DNA of 64,000 nt from CAYVHU01 sp964451415 (GCA_964451415.1 CAYVHU010000015.1:6219-70218); one strand, 5' to 3'. Shown: positions 1 to 8,646, counted from the stretch's first letter. Made by a program: numbers and translations. Notes: generated from the sequence alone by a model not told the origin.

Positions 1-273
1 TTCGTGCCCCAGCGGGGTCAATCCATAGGTGACTTTGGGGGGAATCGTGGGCTCATAGTCACGATAAACGATGTTTTCCCTTTCAAGCATGCGTAGCCGG
101 TCGGTCAGAACCTTCGAGGAAATGCCCTCGACAAGGCGGCGCAATTCGCCGTGGCGCGTCGGTCCATTTTGATTGAGAACCCAGAGAATATGAGATGTCC
201 ATTCTCCTGAAAGAAGACGCAACACGATATCGAATGCGCACCCGCGCTGAAGGGGGGTTTTTCCTTTAGTCAT
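1..273 (-). CDS. HxlR-family transcriptional regulator (C-terminus cut by window edge)
   Basis: Winged-helix DNA-binding regulator of the HxlR/MarR-like type. The reverse strand opens with ATG at 273 and reads 91 residues without a stop to the window edge. It shows the family's N-terminal pattern of a Cys near residue 12 (RGCAFDIV), then GEWTSHILWVL, the recognition region HGELRRLVEGISSKVL, and the wing with TYGLTPLGHE. The family is about 110-130 residues long, so only the end is missing. It diverges from the isochorismatase/amidohydrolase operon and probably controls it. HxlR proteins often sense electrophiles or redox state through the conserved Cys; that is family knowledge, not shown here. 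Confidence 0.85.
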   Translation of the reverse strand, partial: MTKGKTPLQRGCAFDIVLRLLSGEWTSHILWVLNQNGPTRHGELRRLVEGISSKVLTDRLRMLERENIVYRDYEPTIPPKVTYGLTPLGHE

Positions 274-302
274 CACTGGTTTCCTACTTACCAAAAGGTG
301 CC

Positions 303-322
303 TACTTTACATGAGTATGTAA
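303..322. promoter_or_regulatory. Candidate HxlR operator in the divergent promoter
   Basis: A perfect inverted repeat TTACAT-gagt-ATGTAA occupies 307-322. An overlapping TACT-N7-AGTA occupies 303-317, and a related TACTTACC block lies just upstream. The site is between the divergent regulator and hydrolase starts. Dyads of the TACT...AGTA kind are the usual operators of HxlR/YodB proteins, so autoregulation and control of the neighbouring operon is the natural inference. Confidence 0.5.
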
Positions 323-376
323 TACACCACAAACTGATGCGATGAGAAACCAAGCCATATGACAAGGGGAAAAAAG

Positions 377-1057
377 ATGTCGAGCAAACTTGAACTTCTC
401 ACTCCAGAAAACTGCCAGCTTATCTTTATCGACCAACAGCCGCAAATGGCCTTCGGTGTTCAGTCCATGGATCGTCAGACCTTGAAGAACAATGTGGTTG
501 CACTTGCGAAATCCGCCAAAATCTTTGATATCCCGACCACCATCACAACGGTCGAGACCGAAAGCTTTTCCGGCCACACCTATCCAGAACTGCTGGCCGT
601 TTATCCCGATCACCCGCTTCTTGAACGCACCTCCATGAATTCCTGGGACGACTTGAAAGTACGCGACGCGCTCAAAAAAAACGGCAAGAAAAAAGTCGTG
701 GTCTCCGGCCTGTGGACGGAAGTGTGCAACAACAGCTTCGCTCTGTCCGCCATGAACGAGGGCGGTTATGAAATTTACATGGTTGCCGATGCCTCCGGCG
801 GTACGTCCAAGGAAGCCCACGACTACGCCATGCAACGCATGATCCAGGTGGGCATCGTTCCCATGACCTGGCAGCAGGTGCTTTTGGAATGGCAGCGCGA
901 CTGGGCGCACAAGGACACCTATGACGCCGTAATCGCCCTTGTTCAGGAACATTCCGGTGCTTACGGCATGGGCGTCGATTATGCCTACACCATGGTTCAC
1001 AAAGCCGATGAGCGCACCAAACACGGCCCACGTCTGGCGCCGCAACCCGCCGTTTAA
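377..1057 (+). CDS. Isochorismatase-like (YcaC-type) cysteine hydrolase
   Basis: A 226-residue cysteine hydrolase of the isochorismatase superfamily, closest in look to YcaC. Asp19 lies in LIFIDQQPQMAF and the nucleophile Cys117 in SGLWTEVCNN. Between them is the TSMNSWDD segment typical of YcaC proteins. The start is set at 377 because AAGGGG sits just in front of it; an in-frame ATG at 359 lacks such a site. The substrate is unknown; relatives hydrolyse amides or carbamates. It is first in an operon with an amidohydrolase, exporter and XapX proteins, which suggests breakdown or detoxification of a small organic compound. Confidence 0.85.
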   Translation: MSSKLELLTPENCQLIFIDQQPQMAFGVQSMDRQTLKNNVVALAKSAKIFDIPTTITTVETESFSGHTYPELLAVYPDHPLLERTSMNSWDDLKVRDALKKNGKKKVVVSGLWTEVCNNSFALSAMNEGGYEIYMVADASGGTSKEAHDYAMQRMIQVGIVPMTWQQVLLEWQRDWAHKDTYDAVIALVQEHSGAYGMGVDYAYTMVHKADERTKHGPRLAPQPAV

Positions 1058-1081
1058 CAAAGAGACGCGGAAAACAAAACC

Positions 1082-2923
1082 ATGGTGAACATGATCTTAC
1101 ACAACGGCCGGATCACCACGCTCGACCCAACCACACCGGAAGCAGAGGCGATCGCCATCCGCGATGGTAAAGTCGAAGTGGTGGGAACAACGGATGGAAT
1201 CATGCGTCTGAAAAATAATAAAACCGAGGTCATCGACTTAGGTGGCAGACGTATGATTCCCGGTCTGAACGACAGCCATACGCACCTCATTCGCGGGGGT
1301 CTGAATTACAATATGGAACTGCGATGGGAAGGCGTACCTTCCCTCAGCGACGCCTTGCGCATGCTCAAGGATCAGGCGGCGCGCACCCCGGCCCCGCAAT
1401 GGGTGCGCGTCGTCGGCGGCTGGTCGGAATTTCAATTCGCCGAGCGGCGCATGCCGAACCTCGATGAAATCAATGCCGCCGCCCCCGACACCCCTGTTTT
1501 CATCCTGCATCTTTATGGTCGCGCCCTTCTCAACCGGGCCGCTTTGCAGGTTTTGGGCATCAATAAAGACACTCCCAATCCGCCGGGCGGAACCATCGAA
1601 CGCAGCGCCAGCGGCGAGCCGACGGGCCTGCTTCTGGCCACCCCGTCCGCCCTTATTTTGTATTCGACGCTGGCGCAAGGCCCTAAACTTCCCCTTGAAG
1701 ACCAGATCAATTCGACCCGCCACTTCATGCGCGAGTTGAACCGCCTGGGCATCACCAGCGTGATCGACGCCGGCGGCGGCGGTCAGAACTATCCCGAAGA
1801 TTACGACGTCGTGCAAAAGCTGGATGAGGCCGATCAGCTCACGGTACGCATCGCTTGCAATCTTTTTGCGCAAAACGCGGGTCATGAGTTGAACGATTAC
1901 GAACGCTGGCTGGACATAACCGAGCCGGGTGCCGGCAACGCCATGTTGCGCATGAACGGCGCGGGTGAGAACCTCACATGGTCGGCGGCGGATTTTGAGA
2001 ATTTTCTGGAACCGAGGCCGGACCTTGCGCCCACCATGGAATCCGAACTGGAACCCATCGTCGAGTTGCTGGCAACCCACAAATGGCCGTTTCGCATTCA
2101 CGCCACCTATGACGAGACCATCGACCGCTTTCTCACGGTTTTCGAGCGTGTCAACGGCAAGACGCCGTTTGCCACCCGCTTTATCATCGACCATGCTGAA
2201 ACCATCACCGAGCGTAACATCGAACGCATCAAGGCCCTTGGTGGCGGCATCGCAACCCAGCATCGCATGGCTTTCCAGGGCGAGTACTTCGTCGATCGCT
2301 ACGGGAAGGAAGCCGCAAAAGCCACACCGCCAATCACGAAAATGCTGGACATGGGTGTGCCGGTGGGCGGCGGCACCGATGCAACCCGGGTTGCCTCATA
2401 CGATCCGTGGAATGCACTGTACTGGCTAAGCACGGGCAAGACGCTGGGCGGTCTTGCGCTTTATGACGAAGACAATGTTTTGGATCGTGAAACGGCCTTG
2501 AGAATCTGGACCCAGGGTTCCGCATGGTTCTCCGGCGAGGCCGATGTCAAGGGAACCCTGGCGCCCGGCCAGTATGCGGACCTTGCCGTTTTATCCGCCG
2601 ACTACATGAACGTTCCGCCTGAAGACATTCGACGCATCAATTCCGTGCTCACCATCGTCGGCGGCAAAATTGTCTATGCGCAGGGCGATTTTTCCGATCA
2701 ATCCCCACCCCTGCCGCCCGCTTCGCCCGCGTGGAGCCCCCTGAACAGCGAACCCACGCCGGCCATGCGTGGCGAATCCAGTCTGCGCGCCTGCCACGAT
2801 GGATGCACATCGGCATGCGGCGTTCACGGCCACGACCACCAGATCGCCTGGACGAACCCGGTTCCGGTTGCGGACAAACCCGCCTTCTGGGGCGCGCTGG
2901 GCTGTTCGTGCTTCGCGGTGTGA
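1082..2923 (+). CDS. YtcJ-like metal-dependent amidohydrolase
   Basis: A 613-residue amidohydrolase-superfamily protein of the YtcJ/Amidohydro_3 kind. The N-terminal beta-sandwich contains ILHNGRITTLDP and AIRDGKVEVVG. The first metal motif is GLNDSHTH near residue 65. Later His and Asp ligands lie in RIHATYDE, FIIDHAE and VPVGGGTDA. The C-terminal tail is rich in Cys and His (CHDGCTSACGVHGHDH) and ends with ALGCSCFAV. It starts 24 bases after the isochorismatase stop, so the two are co-transcribed. The substrate cannot be read from sequence. Confidence 0.88.
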   Translation: MVNMILHNGRITTLDPTTPEAEAIAIRDGKVEVVGTTDGIMRLKNNKTEVIDLGGRRMIPGLNDSHTHLIRGGLNYNMELRWEGVPSLSDALRMLKDQAARTPAPQWVRVVGGWSEFQFAERRMPNLDEINAAAPDTPVFILHLYGRALLNRAALQVLGINKDTPNPPGGTIERSASGEPTGLLLATPSALILYSTLAQGPKLPLEDQINSTRHFMRELNRLGITSVIDAGGGGQNYPEDYDVVQKLDEADQLTVRIACNLFAQNAGHELNDYERWLDITEPGAGNAMLRMNGAGENLTWSAADFENFLEPRPDLAPTMESELEPIVELLATHKWPFRIHATYDETIDRFLTVFERVNGKTPFATRFIIDHAETITERNIERIKALGGGIATQHRMAFQGEYFVDRYGKEAAKATPPITKMLDMGVPVGGGTDATRVASYDPWNALYWLSTGKTLGGLALYDEDNVLDRETALRIWTQGSAWFSGEADVKGTLAPGQYADLAVLSADYMNVPPEDIRRINSVLTIVGGKIVYAQGDFSDQSPPLPPASPAWSPLNSEPTPAMRGESSLRACHDGCTSACGVHGHDHQIAWTNPVPVADKPAFWGALGCSCFAV

Positions 2924-2939
2924 GGGTCAGGAAACTCTT

Positions 2940-4232
2940 GTGAAGCCGACAACTCACCCTGCATCCGCGTGGGTACCGGGCACCTTCGCGGTCCTGTGGA
3001 CGGCCACGCTGATTTCCAACATCGGGACGTGGACCAACGATGTCGGGGCGGGATGGCTGATGACCTCGCTGGCGCCATCGGCGGCGATGGTGTCAATGGT
3101 TCAGGCGGCGACCACCTTGCCCATATTCCTGTTTGCCCTTCCCGCCGGTGCCCTTGCCGATATCGTTGATCGACGCAAAATGCTGCCGGTCGTATCGACG
3201 CTAATGATGGCAAGTGCGGCTGCCATGGGTTTGGTCGTTTTGAACAACGCCATGACGGCGCGCCTGCTGCTTGTATTCACCTTCTTGCTGGGCACCGGCG
3301 CCGCCTTTATCGCCCCGGTGTGGCAGGCTGTCGTGCCAAAGCTGGTCGCGCACGACGAACTTTCCTCAGCGGTCGCGCTTAACAGCATCGGCATCAACAT
3401 CAGTCGCGCCATCGGCCCTGCGCTCGGCGGCCTTTTGATCATCACCCTTGGCGTGGCGTGGCCGTTCCTGATCAACGCGCTCAGCTTTGGCGCCGTTATT
3501 CTTGCCCTTTTGTGGTGGCGTCCGGCTGCGACGTCCCCGTCCCACCTTCCGGCGGAACGCTTCTGGCATGCCCTGCGCATCGGGCTGCGCTATGCCCGGG
3601 CGAGCGGGCCGTTTAAAACCACGCTGTGGCGCGCCGTCGCTTTCTTTCCCTTTGCCAGTGCCTATTGGGCGCTGTTGCCGATCCTTGCACGCCAGACATT
3701 CAACGGCGGTGCGGGGTTCTACGGCCTTTTGCTCGGCAGCGCCGGGGCCGGAGCCGTCGGCGGGGCTTTCCTTCTGCCCCGATTGAAAGCAAAACTTGGA
3801 ACCGACCGCATGGTTGCGCTGGCCACATTCGCCATGGCCGTCGTTTTGGTCGTCTTTGCGTTGGTGCGGGACCCCGTCATTGCCGTGGCTGCGAGCGCGC
3901 TGGCCGGGGCGGCATGGATTGCAGTTCTGGCAAGCCTCAACGTGGCGGCACAACTCACCTTGCCGGAATGGGTGCGCGCGCGCGGTCTCGCCGTCTTCAT
4001 CACCGTCTTTTTTGGGGCCATGAGCGCGGGCAGTATCATCTGGGGGCAGGTGGCCACACGCTTTGGCATTCCGGAAGCGTTGCTGGCGGCCGCGCTGGCG
4101 GCCGTGATTTTCATCCCCCTATCCCGTCCGTTCAAACTGGAAAAAAACGCCGGCCTTGACCTCAGCGCGGCCCTGCATTGGCCCGAACCCGTGGTCTCGG
4201 GATCGGTTGAGCCTGACCGGGGCCAGTCATGA
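2940..4232 (+). CDS. MFS exporter of the MFS_3 / EntS-like type
   Basis: A 430-residue, twelve-helix major facilitator. The early segment LISNIGTWTNDVGAGWLMTS and the loop DIVDRRKMLPV match the MFS_3 'transmembrane secretion effector' family that includes EntS-like exporters. A GTG start at 2940, preceded by GTCAGGA, is chosen because upstream codons overlap the amidohydrolase and encode no membrane segment. The protein ends at GQS, where relatives usually continue into an ABM/EthD-like domain. Here that domain is the next gene, overlapping by ATGA. It probably exports the substrate or product of the neighbouring hydrolases. Confidence 0.85.
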   Translation: MKPTTHPASAWVPGTFAVLWTATLISNIGTWTNDVGAGWLMTSLAPSAAMVSMVQAATTLPIFLFALPAGALADIVDRRKMLPVVSTLMMASAAAMGLVVLNNAMTARLLLVFTFLLGTGAAFIAPVWQAVVPKLVAHDELSSAVALNSIGINISRAIGPALGGLLIITLGVAWPFLINALSFGAVILALLWWRPAATSPSHLPAERFWHALRIGLRYARASGPFKTTLWRAVAFFPFASAYWALLPILARQTFNGGAGFYGLLLGSAGAGAVGGAFLLPRLKAKLGTDRMVALATFAMAVVLVVFALVRDPVIAVAASALAGAAWIAVLASLNVAAQLTLPEWVRARGLAVFITVFFGAMSAGSIIWGQVATRFGIPEALLAAALAAVIFIPLSRPFKLEKNAGLDLSAALHWPEPVVSGSVEPDRGQS

Positions 4233-4561
4233 TCACGGTTCAATATCGCATTGACCCCGAAGACGCAGCCGCCTTTCTCGACGCGCTTTACGCCCTTGCG
4301 GATGCCAGACACCGCGACGGGGCCTTCGCGTGGGGGGTCTTTGAAGATGTCACACGCAGCGGTTGCTATCTGGAATATTTCCTTGAAACCTCATGGCTTG
4401 AGCACCTGCGTCACCATGAGCGGGTCAGCGAAGCCGACCGGCTCCTTCAGGAACGCGTTCTGGCTTTTCAGTGCGCCGACGCGACAGCGCAGGTTTCTCA
4501 CTTTCTGGCACCCGGCGTGGCCATCACCAAGACTTCACTTGAAAAAGGGGTTCTGAAATGA
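4229..4561 (+). CDS. Small ABM/EthD-like protein, detached C-terminal domain of MFS_3 exporters
   Basis: A 110-residue alpha/beta ferredoxin-fold protein with ITVQYRIDPED, DGAFAWGVFED and SWLEHLRHHERVSEADRLL. From memory of the family, this is the domain that closes many MFS_3 exporters as a cytosolic tail. Here it is a separate reading frame starting inside the exporter's stop codon (ATGA, 4229-4232), which allows coupled translation. Whether the split is natural or a one-base frameshift cannot be decided from this copy alone. It overlaps the next gene by another ATGA. Confidence 0.75.
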   Translation: MITVQYRIDPEDAAAFLDALYALADARHRDGAFAWGVFEDVTRSGCYLEYFLETSWLEHLRHHERVSEADRLLQERVLAFQCADATAQVSHFLAPGVAITKTSLEKGVLK

Positions 4562-4785
4562 AAATTGTGCTTGGTTTTGCACTCGCCTTCTCCATCGGCG
4601 TCGTTTGCCGGATTCTGGGTATTCCGCTTCCGGCCCCGCCGATGCTGATCGGGGCGCTGGTCGTCCTGTCCATGTCCGTCGGCTACGTCGCGATGGACCG
4701 CTATGCCGGCCACCGCGATCTCAGGCACCAACATTTAAGCGGTGGGCCGACGGGTGCCGCCGTCAAGAAGGGAGACGAGACATGA
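4558..4785 (+). CDS. XapX-domain membrane protein, first copy
   Basis: A 75-residue protein of the XapX (DUF1427) type: two short hydrophobic segments flanking the motif GIPLPAPPMLIGALVVL, then a polar tail beginning MDRYAGHRDL. The function is unknown; XapX proteins are often found beside hydrolases and transporters. It is coupled to both neighbours by ATGA overlaps at 4558 and 4782. The last third of this gene is repeated as a remnant at 10293. Confidence 0.82.
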   Translation: MKIVLGFALAFSIGVVCRILGIPLPAPPMLIGALVVLSMSVGYVAMDRYAGHRDLRHQHLSGGPTGAAVKKGDET

Positions 4786-4936
4786 ACACGGTTCTGGGAA
4801 TAAGTTTAGGCCTTCTCATCGGTGCCGGATGCCGGTGGTTTGATCTGCCGCTGCCCGCACCGCCGCGCATTGTGGGCGCGCTTTTGGTGGTCAGCATGAC
4901 CCTTGGCTTCCTGATCACGAGCTACGCGTTTACACT
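4689..4936 (+). repeat. 248-bp direct repeat flanking the inserted cassette, left copy
   Basis: This segment aligns without gaps to 10289-10536, exactly 5600 bases away. I count 26 mismatches, so identity is about 90%. It covers the end of the first xapX gene and most of the second. The mismatches mean this is not a fresh target duplication; it is better explained by recombination between two diverged alleles that brought in the intervening DNA. Confidence 0.9.
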
Positions 4937-4973
4937 CATGAATTCGGGTCAGAACCTATTAATTTGGTCCTGA
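4782..4973 (+). CDS. XapX-domain membrane protein, second copy with altered C-terminus
   Basis: A 63-residue XapX protein (LPLPAPPRIVGALLVVSMTLGF). Up to about codon 51 it matches the gene at 10382, but then it diverges abruptly into an unrelated tail (MNSGQNLLIWS) encoded by a palindrome at the edge of the inserted cassette. The copy at 10382 ends TLNGAGG, which looks like the native end. This copy therefore seems to have lost its own 3' end to the insertion and acquired a chance stop. It may still be functional, because the conserved XapX motif is intact. Confidence 0.7.
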   Translation: MNTVLGISLGLLIGAGCRWFDLPLPAPPRIVGALLVVSMTLGFLITSYAFTLMNSGQNLLIWS

Positions 4974-4979
4974 CCCGAA
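4943..4979. repeat. REP-like imperfect palindrome at the cassette edge
   Basis: Two 14-base arms (TTCGGGTCAGAACC and GGTCCTGACCCGAA) with a single mismatch flank a 9-base AT-rich loop. The palindrome supplies the stop codon of the truncated xapX gene. GGGTCAGRACC-type palindromes are commonly seen next to IS200/RAYT-like transposases, so this is probably an end of an old mobile element. Confidence 0.6.
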
Positions 4980-5141
4980 AGACAGCTTGGCTTTTTTGAT
5001 ATCGCTAATCGGTACGCCGACCTGGATGCCAAAAACGATCCTCTTGTTAAAATAGATTCTGTGGTTCCCTGGAAAAGTTTCCGTTCCCGTTTGGAAGCCG
5101 CGTGGCGCAAGCCAGCCGAGGCGCGCAAATCATCTGCCTGA
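4977..5141 (+). pseudogene. IS5-family transposase N-terminal remnant
   Basis: The frame beginning around 4977 encodes QLGFFDIANRYADLDAKND, then PLVKIDSVVPWKSFRSRLEA and WRKPAEARKSSA, and ends at TGA 5139. This is the conserved N-terminus of IS5-family DDE transposases, recognised from memory. No ATG, no catalytic DDE part and no intact continuation are present, so only about 54 codons survive. It marks the left border of the AT-rich cassette. Confidence 0.7.
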
Positions 5142-5285
5142 AACAGAGATTTACAACGCAATTGCCCCGCCGTGGCATGGAATACCGTAAAGCCATGACG
5201 AAACGTCTTCATATCAGCTCAAAACCGACCTAATCTTTGCGAAGAAGGGCATTGTTCAAGGTGCCCCTATAAAATATTACACTAT
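5142..5285. other. Non-coding remnant DNA at the left side of the cassette
   Basis: This lies between the transposase relic and the MITE-like element. I see no reading frame with coding character, no RNA gene and no clear promoter. It is probably decayed insertion-sequence DNA. Confidence 0.5.
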
Positions 5286-5395
5286 ATGAGACCTCTGCAT
5301 AATCCTATTATCCTGAATTTGTTGAGAAATTTCTAATTAAACCAATACTATATTTTCCGCATTTTATAAATTTTAGTGTCATACAGAGGTCTCAT
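5286..5395. mobile_element. MITE-like 110-bp element with 12-bp terminal inverted repeats
   Basis: Perfect terminal inverted repeats ATGAGACCTCTG (5286-5297) and its complement (5384-5395) bound a 110-bp, strongly AT-rich, non-coding segment. GAGACCTCTGCAT-type ends resemble those of some IS5-group elements, which would fit the transposase relic just upstream. No clear target duplication is visible. It may be a solo deletion derivative of that IS. Confidence 0.6.
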
Positions 5396-5575
5396 TGGGT
5401 TACTCACTTAAAGACCGATCCGATCACAAAAGGTAAGAATACATTGTTAAATAATCAAGTTTTGCAAGACCGTATCGCAAAAATAAAACACCCCCTTATA
5501 CGTAAGAAGATTGATCCTGAAAATCAGGTTCGTGCTGTAAAAGCTCATTTGTTTAATTTTGGGAAACAGGCATAA
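5396..5575 (+). pseudogene. Possible 3' end of a disrupted cassette gene
   Basis: An open frame runs from the right edge of the MITE-like element to TAA at 5573, encoding about 59 residues including KGKNTLLNNQVLQDRIAKI and ending KAHLFNFGKQA. It has coding-like composition and stops just before the asparagine synthase start. It is best read as the tail of an upstream gene cut by the element. A short independent ORF from TTG 5444 is the alternative. I do not recognise the family. Confidence 0.4.
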
Positions 5576-5578
5576 CAA

Positions 5579-7504
5579 ATGTGTGGCATTGCGGGTCTCA
5601 TCAATCCAAAAGGTAAAGATATTGCGGCTTTGGACATGCGTATGATGTCTAATGCCATAAAACATCGAGGCCCCGATGACCTCGGTTTTTTGGGTTGGCG
5701 GGATAGAGGGAACATTCGTATTGATCGCGAAGCCGTTAGCGCCATTCAAGGTGCAGAGGTGGCCTTTGCTCATCGTCGTTTAAGCATTATTGATGAAGGT
5801 GAAGGAGGTTGGCAACCTATGGCCACGGCAGATGGCCGCTATGCGATTACGTTTAATGGTGAAATTTATAACTACATTGAGTTGAAGGCCGCGTTGGAAA
5901 TGGAAGGCGGCAAATTCATCAGCAATTCCGATACCGAGGTTTTGTTATCCGCGTTGGCCTCTTGGGGTGTTGAAACGACATTGACGAAACTCACGGGGAT
6001 GTTTGCCTTTGCCGTTTTGGATACAAAAGCCAAAACCGTCACCTTGGCCCGTGATCAGTTTGGAATTAAGCCTCTCAGCTATACGCTCTTTCAGGGGGGG
6101 CTGGCTTTTGCATCTGAATTAACCAGTTTGCTGATGCTGCCTGGTGTTGATCGGAGTGTCGAGCCAAGTGCTCTATATGATTTCCTGCGGTTTGGCTTTA
6201 CGGATCGTGGCGATCGTACGTTGTTTGCCAGCATCAAGCATTTGCCTCCCGCTCATTTTGCTGTGGTGAATTTGAATGCTCCAAACCTTGTCAAATTACA
6301 ACGGTATTGGCAGCCTGAACTGAAACCCTTGCGAGATATTTCGTTCGAAGCGGCAACCGTTGAATTGCGACAATTGTTTTTAGATAGCGTTCGCTTGCAT
6401 TTGCGGTCTGATGTGCCAGTTGGAGCCACATTGTCGGGGGGAATCGATTCCTCTGCCGTTGTGGGTGTTATGCGTGCATTGAAAGGTCCTGACCTAGACC
6501 TTCATACTTTTACATTCATCGCCCCGAACCATGATCTCAATGAAGAAAATTGGGCCAATATTGCGGCAAAATCTGTTCAGGCGAATCAACATAAAATAAG
6601 CTTGGAAGGTGAAAATCTGGTCCAAGACATTGATGCCCTCATACAAATCCAAGGTGAGCCTTTTAGTGGAACGTCTGTTTTTGCTCAGTACCATATTTTT
6701 AAATTGGCACATGATAACGGAATCAAAGTGACATTGGATGGACAAGGTGCCGATGAGATTTTGGCAGGCTATGTACCTTTCATCGCGGCTCGCTTGGCCA
6801 CCTTGGTGAAGTCCAGACAATGGAGGCGAGCGCTAAAGCTGTTGAAGTTAACACAAAACAGGCGCGGCATTTTTTTAAGGGCCATGCGATTTTTATTGCC
6901 AATGGCTTTACAAGGTGTGGCCCGCTCTTGTGTTGGGGAAAATCTTGTTCCAGCTTGGATGAATGGCCAATGGTTTCAACAACAAGGCGTCAATATTGAA
7001 GCCCCGCAAAAACCCGTTTCGGGGGATGTTTTGCGTCATGAATTGTTGGAAAGTCTCGTTGATCGGGTTTTGCCAGCATTATTGCGATTTCAAGATCGAA
7101 ATTCCATGGCACATTCCGTTGAAAGCCGGGTCCCTTTCTTAACCACCGCATTGGTCGATTTTTTGTATAGCCTCCCCGAGGATTTTTTGATTTCTGATCA
7201 GGGGGAAACCAAATCCATATTTCGTGCAGCCATGCGAGGATTAGTCCCGGACGAGATTCTGGATCGACGTGACAAAATTGGCTTCGCGGCCCCTGAGGAA
7301 ACGTGGCTGAGCGATTCCCGGGACTGGCTGGAAGGTGTGTTGAGCCGCGATACATTATCTTCAATTCCGGCCTTCGATACGGCGGTTTTAAAGCGTGAAC
7401 TTCAGGCCGTTAAAATGGGAAGGAAACCTTTGACTGGGGAAGTGTGGCGGTGGTTGATCTTGGTGCGCTGGGCCGAAATATTTGAGGTGGATTTTGGATC
7501 ATGA
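5579..7504 (+). CDS. asnB: Glutamine-hydrolysing asparagine synthase (AsnB type)
   Basis: A 641-residue class II glutamine amidotransferase/asparagine synthetase. MCGIAGLI provides the catalytic Cys2 of the N-terminal glutaminase. RGPDD and TFNGEIYNY bind glutamine, and SGGIDSSAVVG is the ATP-pyrophosphatase loop of the synthetase domain. Such AsnB homologues are common in capsule and exopolysaccharide clusters, where they amidate sugar acids or peptides rather than make free asparagine. It overlaps the next gene by ATGA. The base composition is distinctly more AT-rich than flanking genes, supporting horizontal origin. Confidence 0.93.
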   Translation: MCGIAGLINPKGKDIAALDMRMMSNAIKHRGPDDLGFLGWRDRGNIRIDREAVSAIQGAEVAFAHRRLSIIDEGEGGWQPMATADGRYAITFNGEIYNYIELKAALEMEGGKFISNSDTEVLLSALASWGVETTLTKLTGMFAFAVLDTKAKTVTLARDQFGIKPLSYTLFQGGLAFASELTSLLMLPGVDRSVEPSALYDFLRFGFTDRGDRTLFASIKHLPPAHFAVVNLNAPNLVKLQRYWQPELKPLRDISFEAATVELRQLFLDSVRLHLRSDVPVGATLSGGIDSSAVVGVMRALKGPDLDLHTFTFIAPNHDLNEENWANIAAKSVQANQHKISLEGENLVQDIDALIQIQGEPFSGTSVFAQYHIFKLAHDNGIKVTLDGQGADEILAGYVPFIAARLATLVKSRQWRRALKLLKLTQNRRGIFLRAMRFLLPMALQGVARSCVGENLVPAWMNGQWFQQQGVNIEAPQKPVSGDVLRHELLESLVDRVLPALLRFQDRNSMAHSVESRVPFLTTALVDFLYSLPEDFLISDQGETKSIFRAAMRGLVPDEILDRRDKIGFAAPEETWLSDSRDWLEGVLSRDTLSSIPAFDTAVLKRELQAVKMGRKPLTGEVWRWLILVRWAEIFEVDFGS

Positions 7505-8628
7505 AGACGCCGAAGACTTTGACCTACGTGAGCGCCGAACCGGAACGTGAGGGACATGCGTCCTTTACCCATGTGCATGAAATTATCAAGGGATTGAAAT
7601 CGGCGGGTTGGCAGGTTGATTTGTTCTCCCCGTGTTATGACGATGCAAAATTACCAAGTGTATTTTCCCGTTTTATGGGCATTTCTCAAATGAACTTGCG
7701 AGTGTTACTTTCCAAGCGGCCTAAAGTGTATTACATGCGCTGGCATTTTGCGGTTTTTCCGGTGGCTTTGTTTGCTAAAATACTGGGTATTCCGACCGTT
7801 ATCGAAGTTAATGGACAAGTTATTGATTTATATATTGCATGGCCGATAACCCGCCGTTTTGGCAGTCTGTTTCGCTGGTTAATGGAAGTGCAGTTGCGGT
7901 GGGCCGCGGGTATCATTGCTGTAGCTCAAGGTCTTGCCGATATGTCGCGAGGAATTGTTGGCGAAGATACAATTATTGCCGTTGTACCCAATGGGGCTGA
8001 TGTGGAACATTTTACGCCAAATGCCGCAAAAACGCTCAATGCCACAACACAGGCTTTACCAGAAAAATTTATGGTCTTTTTTGGTACTTTGGCTCCATGG
8101 CAAGGCACCAATGTTATTTTGGCCGCGGTTGAAGAGGATGCTTGGCCAAAAGGAATAGATGTGGTGTTTGCCGGAGATGGCGTGGAACGTCCCGTTATTG
8201 AGGCCGCTGCCAATCGTCTTGATCATGTGCATTATTTGGGTCGTGTACCCTATGATGAATTGCCATCTGTGGTCGCGCGGGCCTTAGGTTCAATCGTATG
8301 TTCTGAAAATTTGGGGGGGCGTGTTGATACGGGGGCCTCGCCTTTGAAATTGTACGAAAGTATGGCCTGTGCGACCGCAATTATTTCTGCGAATCTACCA
8401 TTTCAAGCCGAAGTGGTGAAGAACAGTGCGTGTGGATACGTTATAGAATCTGGGGATCCACAGGGTTTGGCCTCGGCCGTATCAAAGTTGGTCAATGACC
8501 CTGATCAGTTGGATGAAATGTCTCAAAATGCTCGTGACGCTGCCGTTCGAGATCACTCTTGGAAAGTCCGGGCGATTGAAACAGATGTGGTTCTGCAACA
8601 AGTTTTAGCAAAAATATATAGGGCCTGA
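7501..8628 (+). CDS. Family 4-like glycosyltransferase
   Basis: A 375-residue GT-B glycosyltransferase. The N-terminal Rossmann half has YVSAEPEREGHASFTHVHEI. The C-terminal GT1-like half has VPNGADVEHFTPN, MVFFGTLAPWQGT, the sugar-nucleotide region GGRVDTGASPLKLYESMACA, and a late Glu in PFQAEVV. It starts inside the asnB stop codon, so the two are translationally coupled. It probably transfers a sugar from an activated nucleotide donor during surface polysaccharide assembly. The acceptor is unknown. Confidence 0.88.
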   Translation: MKTPKTLTYVSAEPEREGHASFTHVHEIIKGLKSAGWQVDLFSPCYDDAKLPSVFSRFMGISQMNLRVLLSKRPKVYYMRWHFAVFPVALFAKILGIPTVIEVNGQVIDLYIAWPITRRFGSLFRWLMEVQLRWAAGIIAVAQGLADMSRGIVGEDTIIAVVPNGADVEHFTPNAAKTLNATTQALPEKFMVFFGTLAPWQGTNVILAAVEEDAWPKGIDVVFAGDGVERPVIEAAANRLDHVHYLGRVPYDELPSVVARALGSIVCSENLGGRVDTGASPLKLYESMACATAIISANLPFQAEVVKNSACGYVIESGDPQGLASAVSKLVNDPDQLDEMSQNARDAAVRDHSWKVRAIETDVVLQQVLAKIYRA

Positions 8629-8646
8629 TTCTAACGTTGTTTGATA

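Noticed and set aside
1238..2263. Open frame opposite the amidohydrolase
   Set aside because: Wholly antisense to a gene with clear metal-binding motifs.
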